NCBI GenBank assembly: GCA_963969395.1 | Contig: OZ017796.1 | Coordinates: forward strand, 43,700,243-43,764,242 | Direction: 5' to 3' | Origin: Pseudoscleropodium purum | Taxonomy: Eukaryota > Streptophyta > Bryopsida > Hypnales > Brachytheciaceae | Length of the DNA stretch: 64,000 bases | In this document: positions 11,478-23,760 of the stretch, one piece after another | Position numbering within the stretch: position 1 is the stretch's first letter | Layout: each line of letters starts with the position of its first letter | Notes under the pieces: model-generated | Told to the model about the DNA's origin: nothing | The model's input: only the letters and a program-made list of their open reading frames with translations | Database searches by the model: none | Made by a program: the position numbers and the translations under genes

Positions 11478-12721
11478 ACTATAAGAAAACTAACTTTTTG
11501 TGACATTGAAAAAAACATGCCCTCACATTTTTGTTGACAAGGCATTTGTCAACATTGATGTCACCTAAAATCCATTATAACAAACAAGCAAAAAACGTAC
11601 AAAATCAAGTGAAAACACATCCAAGTTTTGCAAGTTTTTTTTTATGTCATGAAGAATGAAGTTTTTTAAGGTTCTAAAAAGAAAGCAGGTGGAAGACACA
11701 TCAGCGACACATCAGCGCTTTTTTGGCAAGCAATGCCACGTAGGATACCTTTTTCATCCATGATGTGGACCCCTTATAAATTCGACGTGGACCTATAAAG
11801 AATCTAACGTAGTCAACATGTTAGCTTGGAAATTTTAATGCTGCTTTTTGAGACATCCAATTAGATGTTTTTCGAGACATTAATTAGTGCATATCATACA
11901 TGTAGGGCAAGGCTAACAAAAAAACAATTAGTTATAAATTTAAAAAAATAAAAATTGTAGAATTCACCAAGAATTAAAGAAAACTTACCATCCACCATCA
12001 AGAGAATTTTAGATGGCTAAATGAAGGAATTCCTTCAATAAAAATTAGTGAGGATGAAGATTACAAAGGTCATATTTGTATCTATTCTCTGTCCATGGTG
12101 AGACAAAAGATATGGGATATTTAGAATATGAAAACTTGGCCATTGTATTTCTTGACATTGTTTCAAACATCTAAACATTCATTCAAATATTCTAATGTTG
12201 TTTTAAGCATCTCAATGATGTTCCTGACATCAAAATCATGTTGTCTGATATATCCCATATGAATTGTTTCACTTTCCACCACCCTACCTGTATAAAAGAC
12301 ATCTCTTTTCATCCATGGTACTCATCCATCCATTTCTATTTTTTTGCAAAGCAAACCACATGGCTACCCTTCCCGTAAATTTTTATATATAGTCAATACT
12401 TTATCAGAGACCACAGTAATTTTATTAACTTATCCTTAGTCAAAATAGATTTATTTGTTGATGTAGCAAAAGCATGTTTTTTTTAACATTCTTCAAAAAC
12501 GTGAAGTGACCAATTTGTTGTTTGTGACGTTTTGTGGGACGTCTTCAGAGATGTACACGTCTCACTTGATGTCCATGCGTTATGCAATTTACAATGGCAT
12601 GTGCATGATGATGTCAAACAAAATTTTCAATACTGTGGGCGTTTACATGATTAGTAGTGACATCTCAAAAGATAGGTGCCGTTTTTTGCTAACGGCACCA
12701 AAAATGCAATTTTCTTATAGT
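11478..12721. mobile_element. CACTA-like non-autonomous element (about 1.24 kb)
   Basis: The left end reads ACTATAAGAAAACTAAC and the right end, reverse complemented, ACTATAAGAAAATTGC, giving a 13-14 bp terminal inverted repeat. The CTATAAGAAAA type of end resembles that of many plant CACTA (En/Spm) elements. Near the right end lies a perfect hairpin, GGTGCCGTT with AACGGCACC (12675-12699), as in subterminal repeats of such elements. No transposase is visible. A 73-codon frame at 12506-12727 runs out through the right end and is probably chance. The superfamily assignment is inference; no target-site duplication was identified. Confidence 0.6.
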
Positions 12722-12723
12722 AG

Positions 12724-13382
12724 ATAAAACACAACAAGATCTTTGGTTTGAGCTTAAAGGATATTTCTATCATCATTGCATCAATAGAAAAGTCTTTATA
12801 GAAATTAATAGCCACAACATTGGTCTTCTAAATTTTTACAATGATTCAAATTACATTACCAAGTCACCAGTAGGAAAAGAAAGAAATTAGTCCCTAAAGA
12901 ATCACTCAAAATTTTATATTAGCCAAGGCCAAGACTTTCAAAGAAAAAATTATCCCTATAAATCCCTTAAAATATCTTTATTGAATTCTTACATAATGAT
13001 TATGTCAATTCACTTCAATTTTGAGAGAATATAGTTAGAAGTGCACACTATGCCAACGTACAATGCAAAAGTCATGCCCTTACTTTAGGTAGTGAATTAA
13101 ATAGGCCTTGGAATTCTAGGGCCAATCTCAGTCTTTGCATACCTATATGGACTTGCTAGTAGACATGCACGTGCTACCAGAAGACAACCTCAATCTTTGC
13201 ATGTCTTTTCAATATTATTAAAATATAATATTAATTGAAAATAAATAATAAATAATTTAAGTCATGGGATTTCGACCCCTTGCCTACTGGCTAGTGTTAG
13301 TATTTTTTAGTATTTTTCTACCTATTTTCTAGTTGTGTGAATTTATAGAATTTTTTATGATTTATATGGAATGAAGTGTTTG
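12724..13382. other. AT-rich intergenic DNA
   Basis: I see no gene or RNA gene. There are short AT-rich runs such as 13222-13260 and nothing else of note. Confidence 0.4.
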
Positions 13383-13386
13383 TTAA

Positions 13387-14312
13387 CCCCTAAAGTTCCT
13401 TGACTATGTTTTTGCCAAAAATGCTCTAAAACTGCCATTTTTTATACAAGTTTCAAAATTAAAATAAAAAAAACATTTTTGAACACATATAACCATAGGA
13501 TCTTGTAGTACACTAGTTTGAAAAGATGTGGTAAGAATTTCAGAAATTTCCACCACATAGATTGCAAAGTTTTAGCATTTGAAGTGACAAAAAACATTGT
13601 TTTGTCCCTACAAAAATCCAAGCAGCTGAACTTCACAAGGTCACATTTCTATGAAAAAATATTCAAAACGATTGCAACTCTTTGGATCATTCTTCAAGGC
13701 ATGTTGGCTACATGCTTGAAAAATTTCAGATCATTTGGAATTGTACAACATGTAGGAAAAAAATAGTAAGTAGAAAGATGTAGAGAATGGTTCAAAATAC
13801 TAAATTATTAACAATTTATTTATGAAATTGAAAAATGCCAATCCCAATGGTTGTAATGTTATAATAAACTATATTCACCTAATGTTTTTATTTTTTTCCA
13901 AAAATATTGAAAATTGAGTTCAATAGAGGACTTCAAAGTTTATTTTGGGGTAGAGAATCTATAACTGCCCGCAAACTAAAATACCTCATACCTTTTGACT
14001 CATTGATCAAAATGGAATGACTCAAAGCTTTTAATGTAAATATAAATCTAGAAAACCAATTTCAAATTTGTATTTTTGAAAAAAATGATTTTTTCAGATC
14101 TGCCCAAATTGCCCAAGTTGAGAAACAAACTACATATTAGACTATAATTTTTTACTCATATTTCAAAATGTCTTAAAATTTAGTGCATATGAAAGATATT
14201 CCTCATCCACACCTTCTATCAAAATTTGGGCCAAAAATATAGAAATCTCTAGTCATGTGCACCTGCCCAAAATTTCTATGTTGCCAAAAAAAGCAGTTTG
14301 GTCCTTCAGAGG
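13387..14312 (+). mobile_element. TTAA-flanked inverted-repeat element (copy P2, 926 bp)
   Basis: TTAA at 13383-13386 precedes CCCCTAAAGTTCC. The other end, read inwards, is CCTCTGAAGGACC, with TTAA at 14313-14316. Along its whole length it is clearly similar to the copy at 45993-46915: both contain TAGGATCTTGTAGTA, AGCATTTGAAGTGACAAAA and TTGCAACTCTTTG in the same order and spacing. The longest frame is 82 codons, so it has no transposase and is non-autonomous. Confidence 0.85.
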
Positions 14313-14316
14313 TTAA

Positions 14317-16017
14317 ATTTTATTTGGCACCTCCGATCTCCTTTATTTGAAGTATAGGATTCCTTGAGACATTTTTCAATAAATATTCCTTGAAATATAA
14401 GAAGACAAAATCAAGTTCAAGTCATATTGAAATTTTGGAATCTTTATAGAATTAGTTATGAATTTTTAAAGAGAAGCATTTTTTTTAATTTACATTCATG
14501 TAGATGCTTTCCTTAACCATATAGTAATGAGTGACCAAAGAGGGCAAATTTTCAATAAATCATTGACCAATTATCATTGTGGACTTGCAACATACCTTGC
14601 AACATACCCATTATATCCAACCAAATTGACCATTTAGTACTAGAAACAACATTCTAGTAATTTTATATTGTTTGATCTTATTTAAATCCAATATAGTTGT
14701 AATAGTGAATCCACTTTACTCTATATTAAAGTGACCTTTTCTTAATTGTGTCCATGTTGCGAAATTGACCCCTATTTGTATGTGTGCCTTTGAACATGAG
14801 AGTCCATGTTCAATTTTAGATACACCTATAATGAATTATCCTTTGAATAGTCATAGAATGTTCAAAATATAACTAAAATATTATTTTAATTACGAAATAA
14901 ATCCAATTAATAAAAAAAAACTATGACAATCTAATAATAGGAACTATACTCAATGCTTATTAAAAAAATTAGGTGATCAATTAAAAAAAATAGAAAAATC
15001 ATGGTGTATGGTAGTTGAAAATTTGAAAATTTGATTTTCTTGTGAACTTGTTAGGGACTTGCTCTTTAACCCCTTATTGCCTCAATCTTTTTTTTAAATT
15101 TTTTTACACATTTTGGCTTATATTTTTTTACAAAATATCATTTATTGCAGTTTCAAGAAATTGGTAATTAAGGAAGGTTTTTTCTTCAAGATTCAAGTAT
15201 TATATTGGATGAATGAAAATTTTGTTAGACTAGTCATTATACAATGCTTGAAAGTGTTTTGTTCATTGTCCAAAATATGAATGTTGAAGCGCTTTCAGGT
15301 TAAGTTCTTTGTATTGTTTTCCTTGTTAATGAAAATGGTTTCAAAGAAAGGAATTTTTTTTTTAATTAATTAATTAATTTAAAAAAAAGAAAAGGTGTGG
15401 TTGCCTAAACTACTTCAAAAAAGACCGATCAAGGCTTTTGATTACAAATGTAATGACTCGCTAATTTTCTTGACAAGTATATTTTTTAATTTATTTACTC
15501 CACACAACAAAGCTGAACAACAACTTCATCACACTCATCTGCAACAAATAAGTTACTTGAGATATTTTTCAGAAAAATAGAGTTCTTAGCATTAAAACCT
15601 CACAAATCTTTTTTTTAATCTTTGTAAATATAATTTTTGGAAAGACAATTTTCCCCCTGTTTATTTTTTGAAATAAATGAAAGGGAATTTCTCAGCAACT
15701 TTGGTTTCAACACCAGACTAGTTTCTAGAATAATTTTTGATGAAAGCTGCTGCTGGTTGGGCTAGGGGATACTAAGCTTAACTACCAACATAACTTAATT
15801 AATGAGGACGTTTTCCCAATAACTTAATGTAACTTAACTTGTCCTTGCAAGGGGGTTCATTTCCTTCCCTCACGTATGCAGGTGACTAACTTATAAAAAA
15901 TAAAAATAAATCTCGTCTCACACAAACCAAGACTGTCCTCCCCAACTGTTAACTTAACTTACACACAAGTGAGTGAGAAATTAAAGGACTCTAAGGGATG
16001 CTTTACACGTAGAGGTA
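14317..16017. other. AT-rich intergenic DNA with a possible 230-bp TTAA-bounded fragment
   Basis: TTAA at 15066 is followed by CCCCTTATTGCC, and GCGCTTTCAGG ends at TTAA (15300-15303). This could be a 230-bp member or relic of the TTAA-flanked group. The two ends match each other only weakly. Otherwise the DNA is AT-rich with a few TAACTTAACTT motifs (15780-15960) and no gene. Confidence 0.35.
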
Positions 16018-16030
16018 TTAGGGTTTAGGG
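16018..16030 (-). promoter_or_regulatory. Telo-box-like motif
   Basis: TTAGGGTTTAGGG is just under two units of the plant telomere repeat, the size of the telo-box seen in some plant promoters. No gene follows closely, so a regulatory role is unsupported and chance is possible. Confidence 0.3.
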
Positions 16031-16068
16031 TCGTTCCCATTGAGGCTGATGTGGTACAAATTTCAGCC

Positions 16069-16139
16069 TTTCGTCCAATCACAACTGAGGATTTTAGCGT
16101 TTCGTCTAATCACAAGTGAGGAGTTTCAACAGTTCGTCC
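16069..16139 (+). repeat. 31-32 bp tandem repeat
   Basis: TTTCGTCCAATCACAACTGA (16069) recurs as TTTCGTCTAATCACAAGTGA (16100), and a decayed third unit begins GTTCGTCC near 16132. No coding meaning is seen. Confidence 0.7.
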
Positions 16140-17373
16140 TATGGCACATGAAAATTTTGGGCCTCTGATACAACAAATTGGCCTAGTCTCTAGATGTAAA
16201 GTACGGGAGGTCATTTTTTTTCTGATTGATATCCCATTCTAGCAATGTAAGTTATTCCCTTTCCATGCAAAAGAGAGGACCAGTGATTAATTCCAGCATG
16301 GTCCCTGGTGTAGTTGTGGCGCATTGTGTTTGGTTACAAAACTCTCAATCTTACAACCAACCCATAGTGGATTTTGCAACTAGCCTTGGTCAGCAAGAAG
16401 AAGGTCTAAATTACATCTTCAAAATGGGAGAGAAAGTCCATCTTCCACTCAACATTTTCATAGTAATTCTGTTCTGCAAAAGAAAAAAAATCAGGAAAAT
16501 TATGGAAAACCTCCTATAGTGTCTATTTCTACACATGCAGAAATGTACCCACTAAAAGAAACCCACCTTCCTTCCAGATACATGAAATTGTCAGAAATGG
16601 ATTGCCTCCCTTACCTTATCCCCTCCGTATTATTTAATTTATCAGTGTCTCCCCCAAACTTTGGAAAGGCAAAGAAGGCATCAGTTGTTTCCGTCAGAGT
16701 TTCTTCATTTCTATTTTTTTTAACTGGTTGTGTGTTTGCACTCTCCGCTCCTCCCCCTTTGTCACATGTCATAAGCTTACAACAAATGGTACAAATGCAC
16801 ATTCAAGTAGGGTAAAGCCATTAAATAAGAGCTGACATTGCACCCCTTCCGTCTCTCTCGCTCGCCTTGCTCAGGCCAAAATTTATTCACTGTGTGTCAT
16901 CCGTCCATCCGTCTGTCCTGCGCCCCCCGGGCCCCCCTTTTATTATTTGTTGGGGTAAGGGAAGGTACCCTCACCATGTCATGATTCCGCTCGCACGCGA
17001 GAGGGCCATCGCTCAGCACCCCGGCTTGTGCGGGTTCAGAATTCGGTTGGCCTAATCATCCGTTCGGGCCACGGGAAATGGCCAACGACAGAACCTCAAG
17101 CGCGACGGACGGATGGACGGACGGATGGACGGAGAGGTTCATTGTCGCACACAACAACAAACAACAGTCATCTGATCATCAGGTGGATGCCTCGATGTCT
17201 TGTGGGATGTGACATGACAGGGAGCAGCGGCACAGGCTTGATCAAGTGCTATTTTCCTTCCCCCTTCTTTTTTTTTGGCTTTTTGCTGCCAATTTTTTTT
17301 AAAAATTGGCTAAAAAATGGCAAACAAACCTTGAAAGTTTTCACTAGAAAAGTTCAAATGGAAAATAAATTAA
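16140..17373. other. Intergenic DNA with a GC-rich patch bounded by an inverted repeat
   Basis: The patch 16840-17260 is GC-rich. It starts with CATCCGTCCATCCGTCTGTC (16898-16917) and ends with a GGAC/GGAT array (17101-17135) that is its reverse complement, separated by about 180 bp. Frames of 60-145 codons across it have no recognisable domain. A decayed element or gene remnant is possible. Confidence 0.4.
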
Positions 17374-18308
17374 TCCTTAAAGTCCCAGTGTCCCCTTGGG
17401 GGACAAATCAGATTTTTGGGCAGGTTATTGTGACCTCAATTTTTGGTGATTTGAAAAAAATTTAAAAAAATCCTATATGATAGAAAAATTAATTAGCTAT
17501 GTGGTAATATAATTTTTATTTTTATTGGTGCATGGGAGCAAAAGTTATATCACAAAAAGATTGAAACTAAACTCAACGGGCAATACCAAAAAAAAATCAC
17601 AAAAAATCAAAATAAATTCTAATTATTTTTCCCTAAAATGTTATATTTTTCTTTACATGTGAAGCTTTTGATTTGCTCTATTTGGACTAATAATGAGAAA
17701 ATTAAAGACAATCTTGTTTCTCTGACAATTTAAACATCTTCTTGAAAAAATAACTTGTAGGATTCATTTCTGAATGCAATTTTTACAATTTTCCACGATT
17801 CTTTTTTGGAGAATGTTGTCTTTGCTTGCTAAAACAATCTCACCATTGGGATTATTGTCTTTCAATACCATCTTGGAGCTATTAACTATTCAGTTGTTGT
17901 TTTCAATCTTGGACCTACTTCTAATTAACAATTTTTTAAAGAATGAAAATCAAGTGTTTTTTTTTGGAATTTTTTTCCTGGACTTTCAATTGAATTCTTC
18001 AATATAAAAAATTGAAAATGATAAGTTTGTAGTACAAAAAAATTCCACAATTAGCGGTCAAAGTCATCTAAAATTGTAGGCTAGTGTTCAAAAAAACTTT
18101 CTTTTTCAACTTTGAATGCTAATATTTTCCAATCTATACGGTCATACTTCATTAAATTTTTACCACATGAGCTAAGACAAGTGAAGTACAAGATCCTATG
18201 GTTAGATTCTAAAAAAATGATTTTTTTGTTCTCTTGGAGAAACGCAGCAAAAATGGCAGTTTTAAGTGGTTTTTGACCAAAAAAAAAATGGCCTTAGGAC
18301 TTTAGGGG
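17374..18308 (-). mobile_element. TTAA-flanked inverted-repeat element (copy P4, 935 bp, reversed)
   Basis: The left end is TTAA (17370-17373) then TCCTTAAAGTCCC. The right end, read inwards, is CCCCTAAAGTCC, with TTAA at 18309-18312. On the reverse strand it carries AAAACTGCCATTTTT and AACCATAGGATCTTGTA, also found in copy P2, so it is the same family in the opposite direction and more diverged. No coding capacity is seen. Confidence 0.75.
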
Positions 18309-18593
18309 TTAAAAAATTGGATGAAATTTCCAAATTGTGGATGAAAATAGAATTATGGACATGTTTTATGCGTAAATATGGTATTTTTTATCTAATATGT
18401 GGATGAATGTCAAAATTTGGAGCACCATTACAACATTTTATATCACCACTTTGGCACTTTATAAAAAATAAAAATAATGATAATTGATGGGGGAATGGCA
18501 AAGATATGCATAATCCTACAATCTCCCTTTTGGGAATTGCATTTTCCATCTACATTGGTCTAAGATTTGTGGCTAAAATGTAGGATGAATTTA

Positions 18594-18800
18594 GGGTGGT
18601 TTGTTCTTAAAGCGTCCATTTTAAGAGCTGGTTGGCCTTTAGGGGGAAGCTAAACTCTTAGAGACAATTTTCAATACATTTTTGTAGGAAGAAAATAATA
18701 GAATTCTAAAATTGGCATCAAACTCAAGAGATGTTTCATTGGTTTTTTGGATCTTTGTGGAATAAGCATTAGAGGATTTTTGAGGCCAAAACAAGATTGT
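18594..18800 (+). mobile_element. MITE family M1, partial copy
   Basis: It contains TAAGAGCTGG, AATTGGCATC and TTTTTTGGATCTTTGTGGAAT in the order seen in the full copies at 19971 and 27546. The right half with the CACCTC-TAAAATGTAC motif appears only at 19419-19545, so this copy may be split by later sequence. Confidence 0.6.
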
Positions 18801-19970
18801 CAATTCCCTAACCTTGAAAATGTTGTGAATGTAGCTAGCAATGCAATTTGACATGGCCAAGAGAGTGCCATGTCATTTCCAATTTTTTTTTAATTTTAAA
18901 TTCAACATTTTTTTGCATTTTAAGAATTATTATTATTAATATTTTTTTTTCCGACAACCAGCTATACCCTTTGCTATGGGGGGACAACAATGGGAGCAAG
19001 CATGAAATGGATTGTTATTACCTTCTAATCTCCCCTAATGTTACAAATTTTTGAAGTTGAAACACTATCCATTGAAAAGGGGCTTACCACCTTGGTTTGC
19101 ATTAGTTGCCCCCCCTCTCTCATAGAATTTACAAGCCGTTGATTTTTTAATTTTAAAAATACTTACCCTTGAAATTGTTGTTGATTTCTCAAAAAATCAC
19201 AAGTCATTGATCTTGTGAGATTTAATCTGAGCCATCCAAATATGAAGTACGAAATGAATACTGGATATGGATATGGGAGGAATATTGGGAGGAATTGTCC
19301 CATGTTGATTGTCACTATTTTGGTTTCTAAAAATTACAAAAGAAGAAGAGGGGGGGGGGGGGTTGCAAATAAAAATTTTAAAATCATAAATTTTAAAATC
19401 TCAGTGTATAGTGACACAAGTGACCACCTCATAAAATGTACATTGAAGAAAGCAAAATGTATCTTTGCATCATGATTGTTTTTTAAAGCATGGGTACTTT
19501 TAGAGCAATCTACTATAGGCCTATGATGTTTGGCCCTTTTCAAATTGTATCCCCTATCTAAGGTGGGAATACCATGAATAGTTAAACTAAGCATTTTGGT
19601 CTATAAAATTTTGGAAATTCCTTGAGAAATTGAACTCAATGCATGCAAAAATAAAGATGAGGAAGAATTGCAAAAAAATTAAAAATCCTCAAGAATGAAT
19701 ATTTTATCCAATATTAATGTGAATTCTTCATTTGAAATTCATTCCTATATTATAATTTCACCTAAAATGACTACTTTTGGAAACTTATTCAAAATCAAGT
19801 GTGAGTCAATTAAGCCTTGTGAGCAAATTGAATCTTTTTCAAATCAACAATATAGGCAACTATTGTCCGTTTCAAGACCCATACTTTGCCTATTAGAAGG
19901 GGGACATTGTTATTGTTATTCCTATTGTACATGAATTTAAGATTTGTGGCTAGAATGTAGGATGAATCTA
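18801..19970. other. AT-rich intergenic DNA, right half of an M1 element, poly-G tract
   Basis: At 19419-19545 the sequence matches the right half of M1 (ACCACCTCATAAAATGTACA, then GAAGAAAGCAAAATGTA). A run of 13 G lies at 19350-19362. No gene is seen. Confidence 0.5.
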
Positions 19971-20270
19971 AGGTAGTTTACCCTTAAAGCTATCAATTAA
20001 GAGTTGATTGTCTTTACAAGAAAGCTAAACCCCTTGAAACAATTTTCAGTAAGTTTTGGTAGGGAGAAAAAAAATTGGCATCTAACCCAAGTTGTTTCAT
20101 ATTTTTTGAACATATGTGAAATTGATTACAAATTTTGAAAGTTGAAACACATTGGTCACTAAAAGCAACCACCTCCTAAAATGTACACTATTGGTGCATT
20201 GAAGAAAGCAAAATGTACCTTTGTGTCATAATTGGTTTAAGAGTACGAGCACATTTAGAGCTAACTACTT
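19971..20270 (+). mobile_element. MITE family M1, full copy (300 bp)
   Basis: The element lies between TA dinucleotides (19969-19970 and 20271-20272). Its ends are AGGTAGTTTACCC and, read inwards from the right, AAGTAGTTAGCTC. Internally it has GGCATCTAACCCAAGTTGTT and ACCTCCTAAAATGTACACT, shared with the copies at 27546 and 59471. It is non-coding. Confidence 0.8.
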
Positions 20271-20272
20271 TA

Positions 20273-21213
20273 GATAGGGGCTGGAATTGGGAGATGAACA
20301 ATAATGGATATGTCTATCTTATATAATGAAGGACTTTCTTCATATATAAATGCGTCTCACCAAAATATTATCAACTCTATTTTTAAGTGTGTGGTGAACT
20401 TAGATTTGAAGGAATATAACATTCTCTTACATTGTCACTTATTTGCCACATCCTATAGGATGCATGCAAAAGTCGTACTTTACCTTCCATTTTCTTATTG
20501 AGGAAATCATAGATCTCTTGGATTTGATGTTCTTGATTAAGTTTGCAAAGAAAGGGCTATGTCTAAAAAAAACTTATCTAGTACATTTCTTAAGGTTGGG
20601 ATCAAGAACCAAATTAGGAAAAAAAAAAATAACGTAACTGCAATTAAAATGATCTAAATAAGCATTTAACTAGAATTTTGATTATTTTTTGAATGTATTG
20701 AAGTTCTTGCCAACCATGCAACGACGTTAGAGTGTGAGTGTTGAGCATTGAATGACATAGATTTAAACTCGAATGCTTACTAAGACTAAGACTCTTTTTT
20801 ACTAAAAACAAATATATTAGAGTTATAAACAATGATGTTAGGCTCAAAAATAATAATGTCAAAATAACCAAAATAGGAATCATTGAAAAATATATATTTT
20901 TAAACATTCTTTTGCTAATTCAAAAAAAAATTTAAGGTAGTTATTTAGCATTTTAATGTTGTGGTTAGGGTCAAGAATGATAGACTAGACTCTCTCACAA
21001 TATGAAAAGTACTATTGTACAGATGACATGCGAATGAATTTCATCCATGTCATTTGTTCATTTTTTGGAATAATTGGAAAATAATTCCAAACACTTTGAG
21101 AATCAGTTGACAATATTTTTATGCAAAATTTTTTGAATAAAAATAAATAAAATTTTCTTTCAAAAAATTATTTTGAATTATTTTCTTTTAAATCAAAATT
21201 CAAATACCCTCCT
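20273..21213. other. AT-rich intergenic DNA
   Basis: No gene, RNA gene or element border is recognised. The short open frames have no family resemblance. Confidence 0.35.
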
Positions 21214-21310
21214 AAATTAATAGAAGGAGGATCTTTTGGCAACAAGAAATGTCTCCTTGGATTTGAGGAGCAATTTCTTCTTGCCAAAGGTACACTCTTT
21301 CTATTAATTT
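21214..21310. repeat. 97-bp hairpin (inverted repeat with about 43-nt arms)
   Basis: The left arm starts AAATTAATAGAAGGAG and contains TTTTGGCAACAAGAAAT. The right arm, reverse complemented, starts AAATTAATAGAAAGAG and contains CTTTGGCAAGAAGAAAT. The loop is about ten bases. The left arm recurs near 21755 (CTCCTAAATTAATAACGGGA, then TCTTTTGGCAAC), so this is probably a small repeat family. Confidence 0.7.
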
Positions 21311-22629
21311 TAAGAATATTTGAACTACAATTTTATTTTTTTCAATTTCAAAAATATATATTTAACGAAAAATAAAATTATTCAATTCTTTAGAAGTCAA
21401 GGAACCTTCCTTGGGCTCCAAAAAACCTTTCATTGGCTTTAAGAGACCTTTACAAAGAACTTAAGACCTTTAGATAATCCTCCAAAATAGAAATAGGGTC
21501 ATTTGGCACAAAACTGAATGACTTCAAACACGGGCTCTTCATATTCTAAGGAGCCCTCTTAAAAAAATTAAATTTTTCTTTTTTTAAATGCAATTCAAAT
21601 TTTCTCCCTTCAAAAGATAGCAATAAGAACCCAGTCCTTGGATTTAAGGAGTCATTTACTGAATTTTTTTATAAAATTAAAAAAAAAATGCTTATTCGTT
21701 TTTTTGAATTTTTTTCAAAATACAATTTTTTTTTTTAATCAGTTAAAATAACCTCCTAAATTAATAACGGGAGGGTCTTTTGGCAACCTCTCTACCTTTG
21801 ATATAAGGTATTTGGACAACTTATCTTAAACAACTTGTTTTTTTTATCTCATTCAAGAAACATCCATCATCCAATGTAATGAACAACAAATGCATTTTAT
21901 CTAACAAAGCCAACTACAAAAACTCATCCAAATCCATTCATCCTTTTTAGACTCATTTATAGCCATAAGTGTTTATCCTAAATCACAAATATAAGCATCT
22001 TATAGTGAAAAGTTTTAAATTTTTCAACAAAATTTTCTTAAAATGGTCATTGTTCACTACTCATTGCTTGTCACTAAATGCTCAACACTTGTTGCTCCTT
22101 GCTCATACTTTAGCGACCCTAGCCAAAGACCCAATATATATTACATATTTTGATGCATTGGATAAAAAACAATAATGTATATAAAATTTTCAATACATAC
22201 TCTATTTGGTATAGTACTACTTTGCACTATTTTGTAATACATTGTTTTATTTAATAAGTTACATTCAATTTCTTAATATAATTTTGTCCTTCATTTATTT
22301 TACTTTCTTGGAAATTTCTTTTCAAAATGAAATTATAATGTATATATTCAATTGATTTTTTATGTCTTGGCTATGACTATTGGTTAATAGTGAGAAAGAT
22401 TTAAATTATAGTGGGACATGTATAGAAATCTAGCTAATACTTTAAACTTATCTCGAGTTAGAAGTTCTTGCATACCTCTTCCTTGCATACCATTCCTTGC
22501 ATTGATATTGCATAAAGGTCTCTACCATATAGTTTTTGCATTTTGAAAATGCATAGAGCTAAACCTTTGTTGTAGAATGTATGTAGACCAATAAGACCAT
22601 AGATACATAGGATATTGACATTGTTTGTT
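21311..22629. other. AT-rich intergenic DNA
   Basis: Apart from the second hairpin-arm copy near 21755 nothing is recognised; the open frames look like chance. Confidence 0.35.
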
Positions 22630-22850
22630 AGTGATGCTAGCATGCAAGTATGAAAATGCGAGCCCTTGAGCCTCAAGCATATGTATAAGTAAATATTTGA
22701 CAACCATTGAAAGTGCTTATAATAGAAACACTTATAATATAGTTACACTAAATCATGTAAGGGTTTTATTATGCAAACACCAATAATGTAGTTACAATAT
22801 AGTCTTCTAGGCTCATGAACTCATTCTCCTAGGCTTATATAATAGCACTC
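22630..22850 (+). repeat. Dispersed repeat family M5
   Basis: It contains AACCATTGAAAGTGCTTATAA, ACACTTATAATATAGTTACA and AATATAGTCTTCTAGGCTCAT, in the same order as at 61900-62140, with reversed copies at 61480-61700 and 63380-63600. No coding frame is conserved. Borders are approximate. Confidence 0.6.
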
Positions 22851-23760
22851 CTTCCTTTTTTCTGTTATCCTTTAAAAGTATGGGAATCCCAATTCTAGAT
22901 TCATCATGGCTTTTTGGTGTATTTGATATGGAATGTGCACTCAAACATGCATAATTTGAGATGTATAGAAATGACAAAATTTTGTATTTATGCTAAATCA
23001 AATTGAAATTCTTATGCATTGCACTTTTAATTTAGATCATTATTGCACATCCAAAATGCTACAAGAGCCACATAATGATCACATATTCTTTATATATGGT
23101 AACATATCTAAGTATGATAAGGTTGAGATGTTAAAATAACATTCAAATGAAAGATACCCAATTGACATTCAAATGTCCAATTCCCAAGAATGGTCAAGGT
23201 AAAGCAACTAGTACTTCTATCCTAAAACAATTGTTCACTTTGAATGTCATGTTTTTTTTAAGGTTGTTATGAGTAGGTCACGTAGCGACTTCCTTGTGGC
23301 TAATTTTATTTGTGTTGCAATGAACACATGCACTATTCTTCATTAATTCTAGTGGTATAAATTTTGGAACTTTTTACATACATATAATTTTCAAAGTATG
23401 ATCAATGAAGTTGGCTCCAAAAAATTACCAACAAAATTATGGACAATCATTTCCAAATGGAGGAAGTACATTATAAAGTAAAACATTATGAATCCAATGA
23501 GGCTCCAAAATAGTTCAAAATGTACCCATGATGATCATTCCAAGACACATTAATTGAATTCCTATTTGTACATATTTATAGGAGCCCCCTTTTCCAACCG
23601 AAAATGAAGCCACAAGTACAATGGTCTTGCATTTATATCCCCAAACAAAATGATCAACATAATCACACTTGAACCTGATTTTGGAACTCCATTATAATTA
23701 AGTTTTTATCACAACCTTCTCTAGCTCCCTTTAATTATGTTGTGAAGAATAATTTCCATC
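22851..23760. other. AT-rich intergenic DNA
   Basis: Nothing recognised. The composition changes sharply near 23.76 kb, where the GC-rich island of PADRE gene A begins. Confidence 0.35.

Noticed and set aside
13260..13300. TTTCGACCCC, resembling a tRNA T-loop
   Set aside because: No acceptor stem, anticodon arm or D-arm can be placed around it.
16018..16030. Interstitial telomere array
   Set aside because: Under two units of TTTAGGG are present, too short for a telomere remnant; kept only as a telo-box-like motif.
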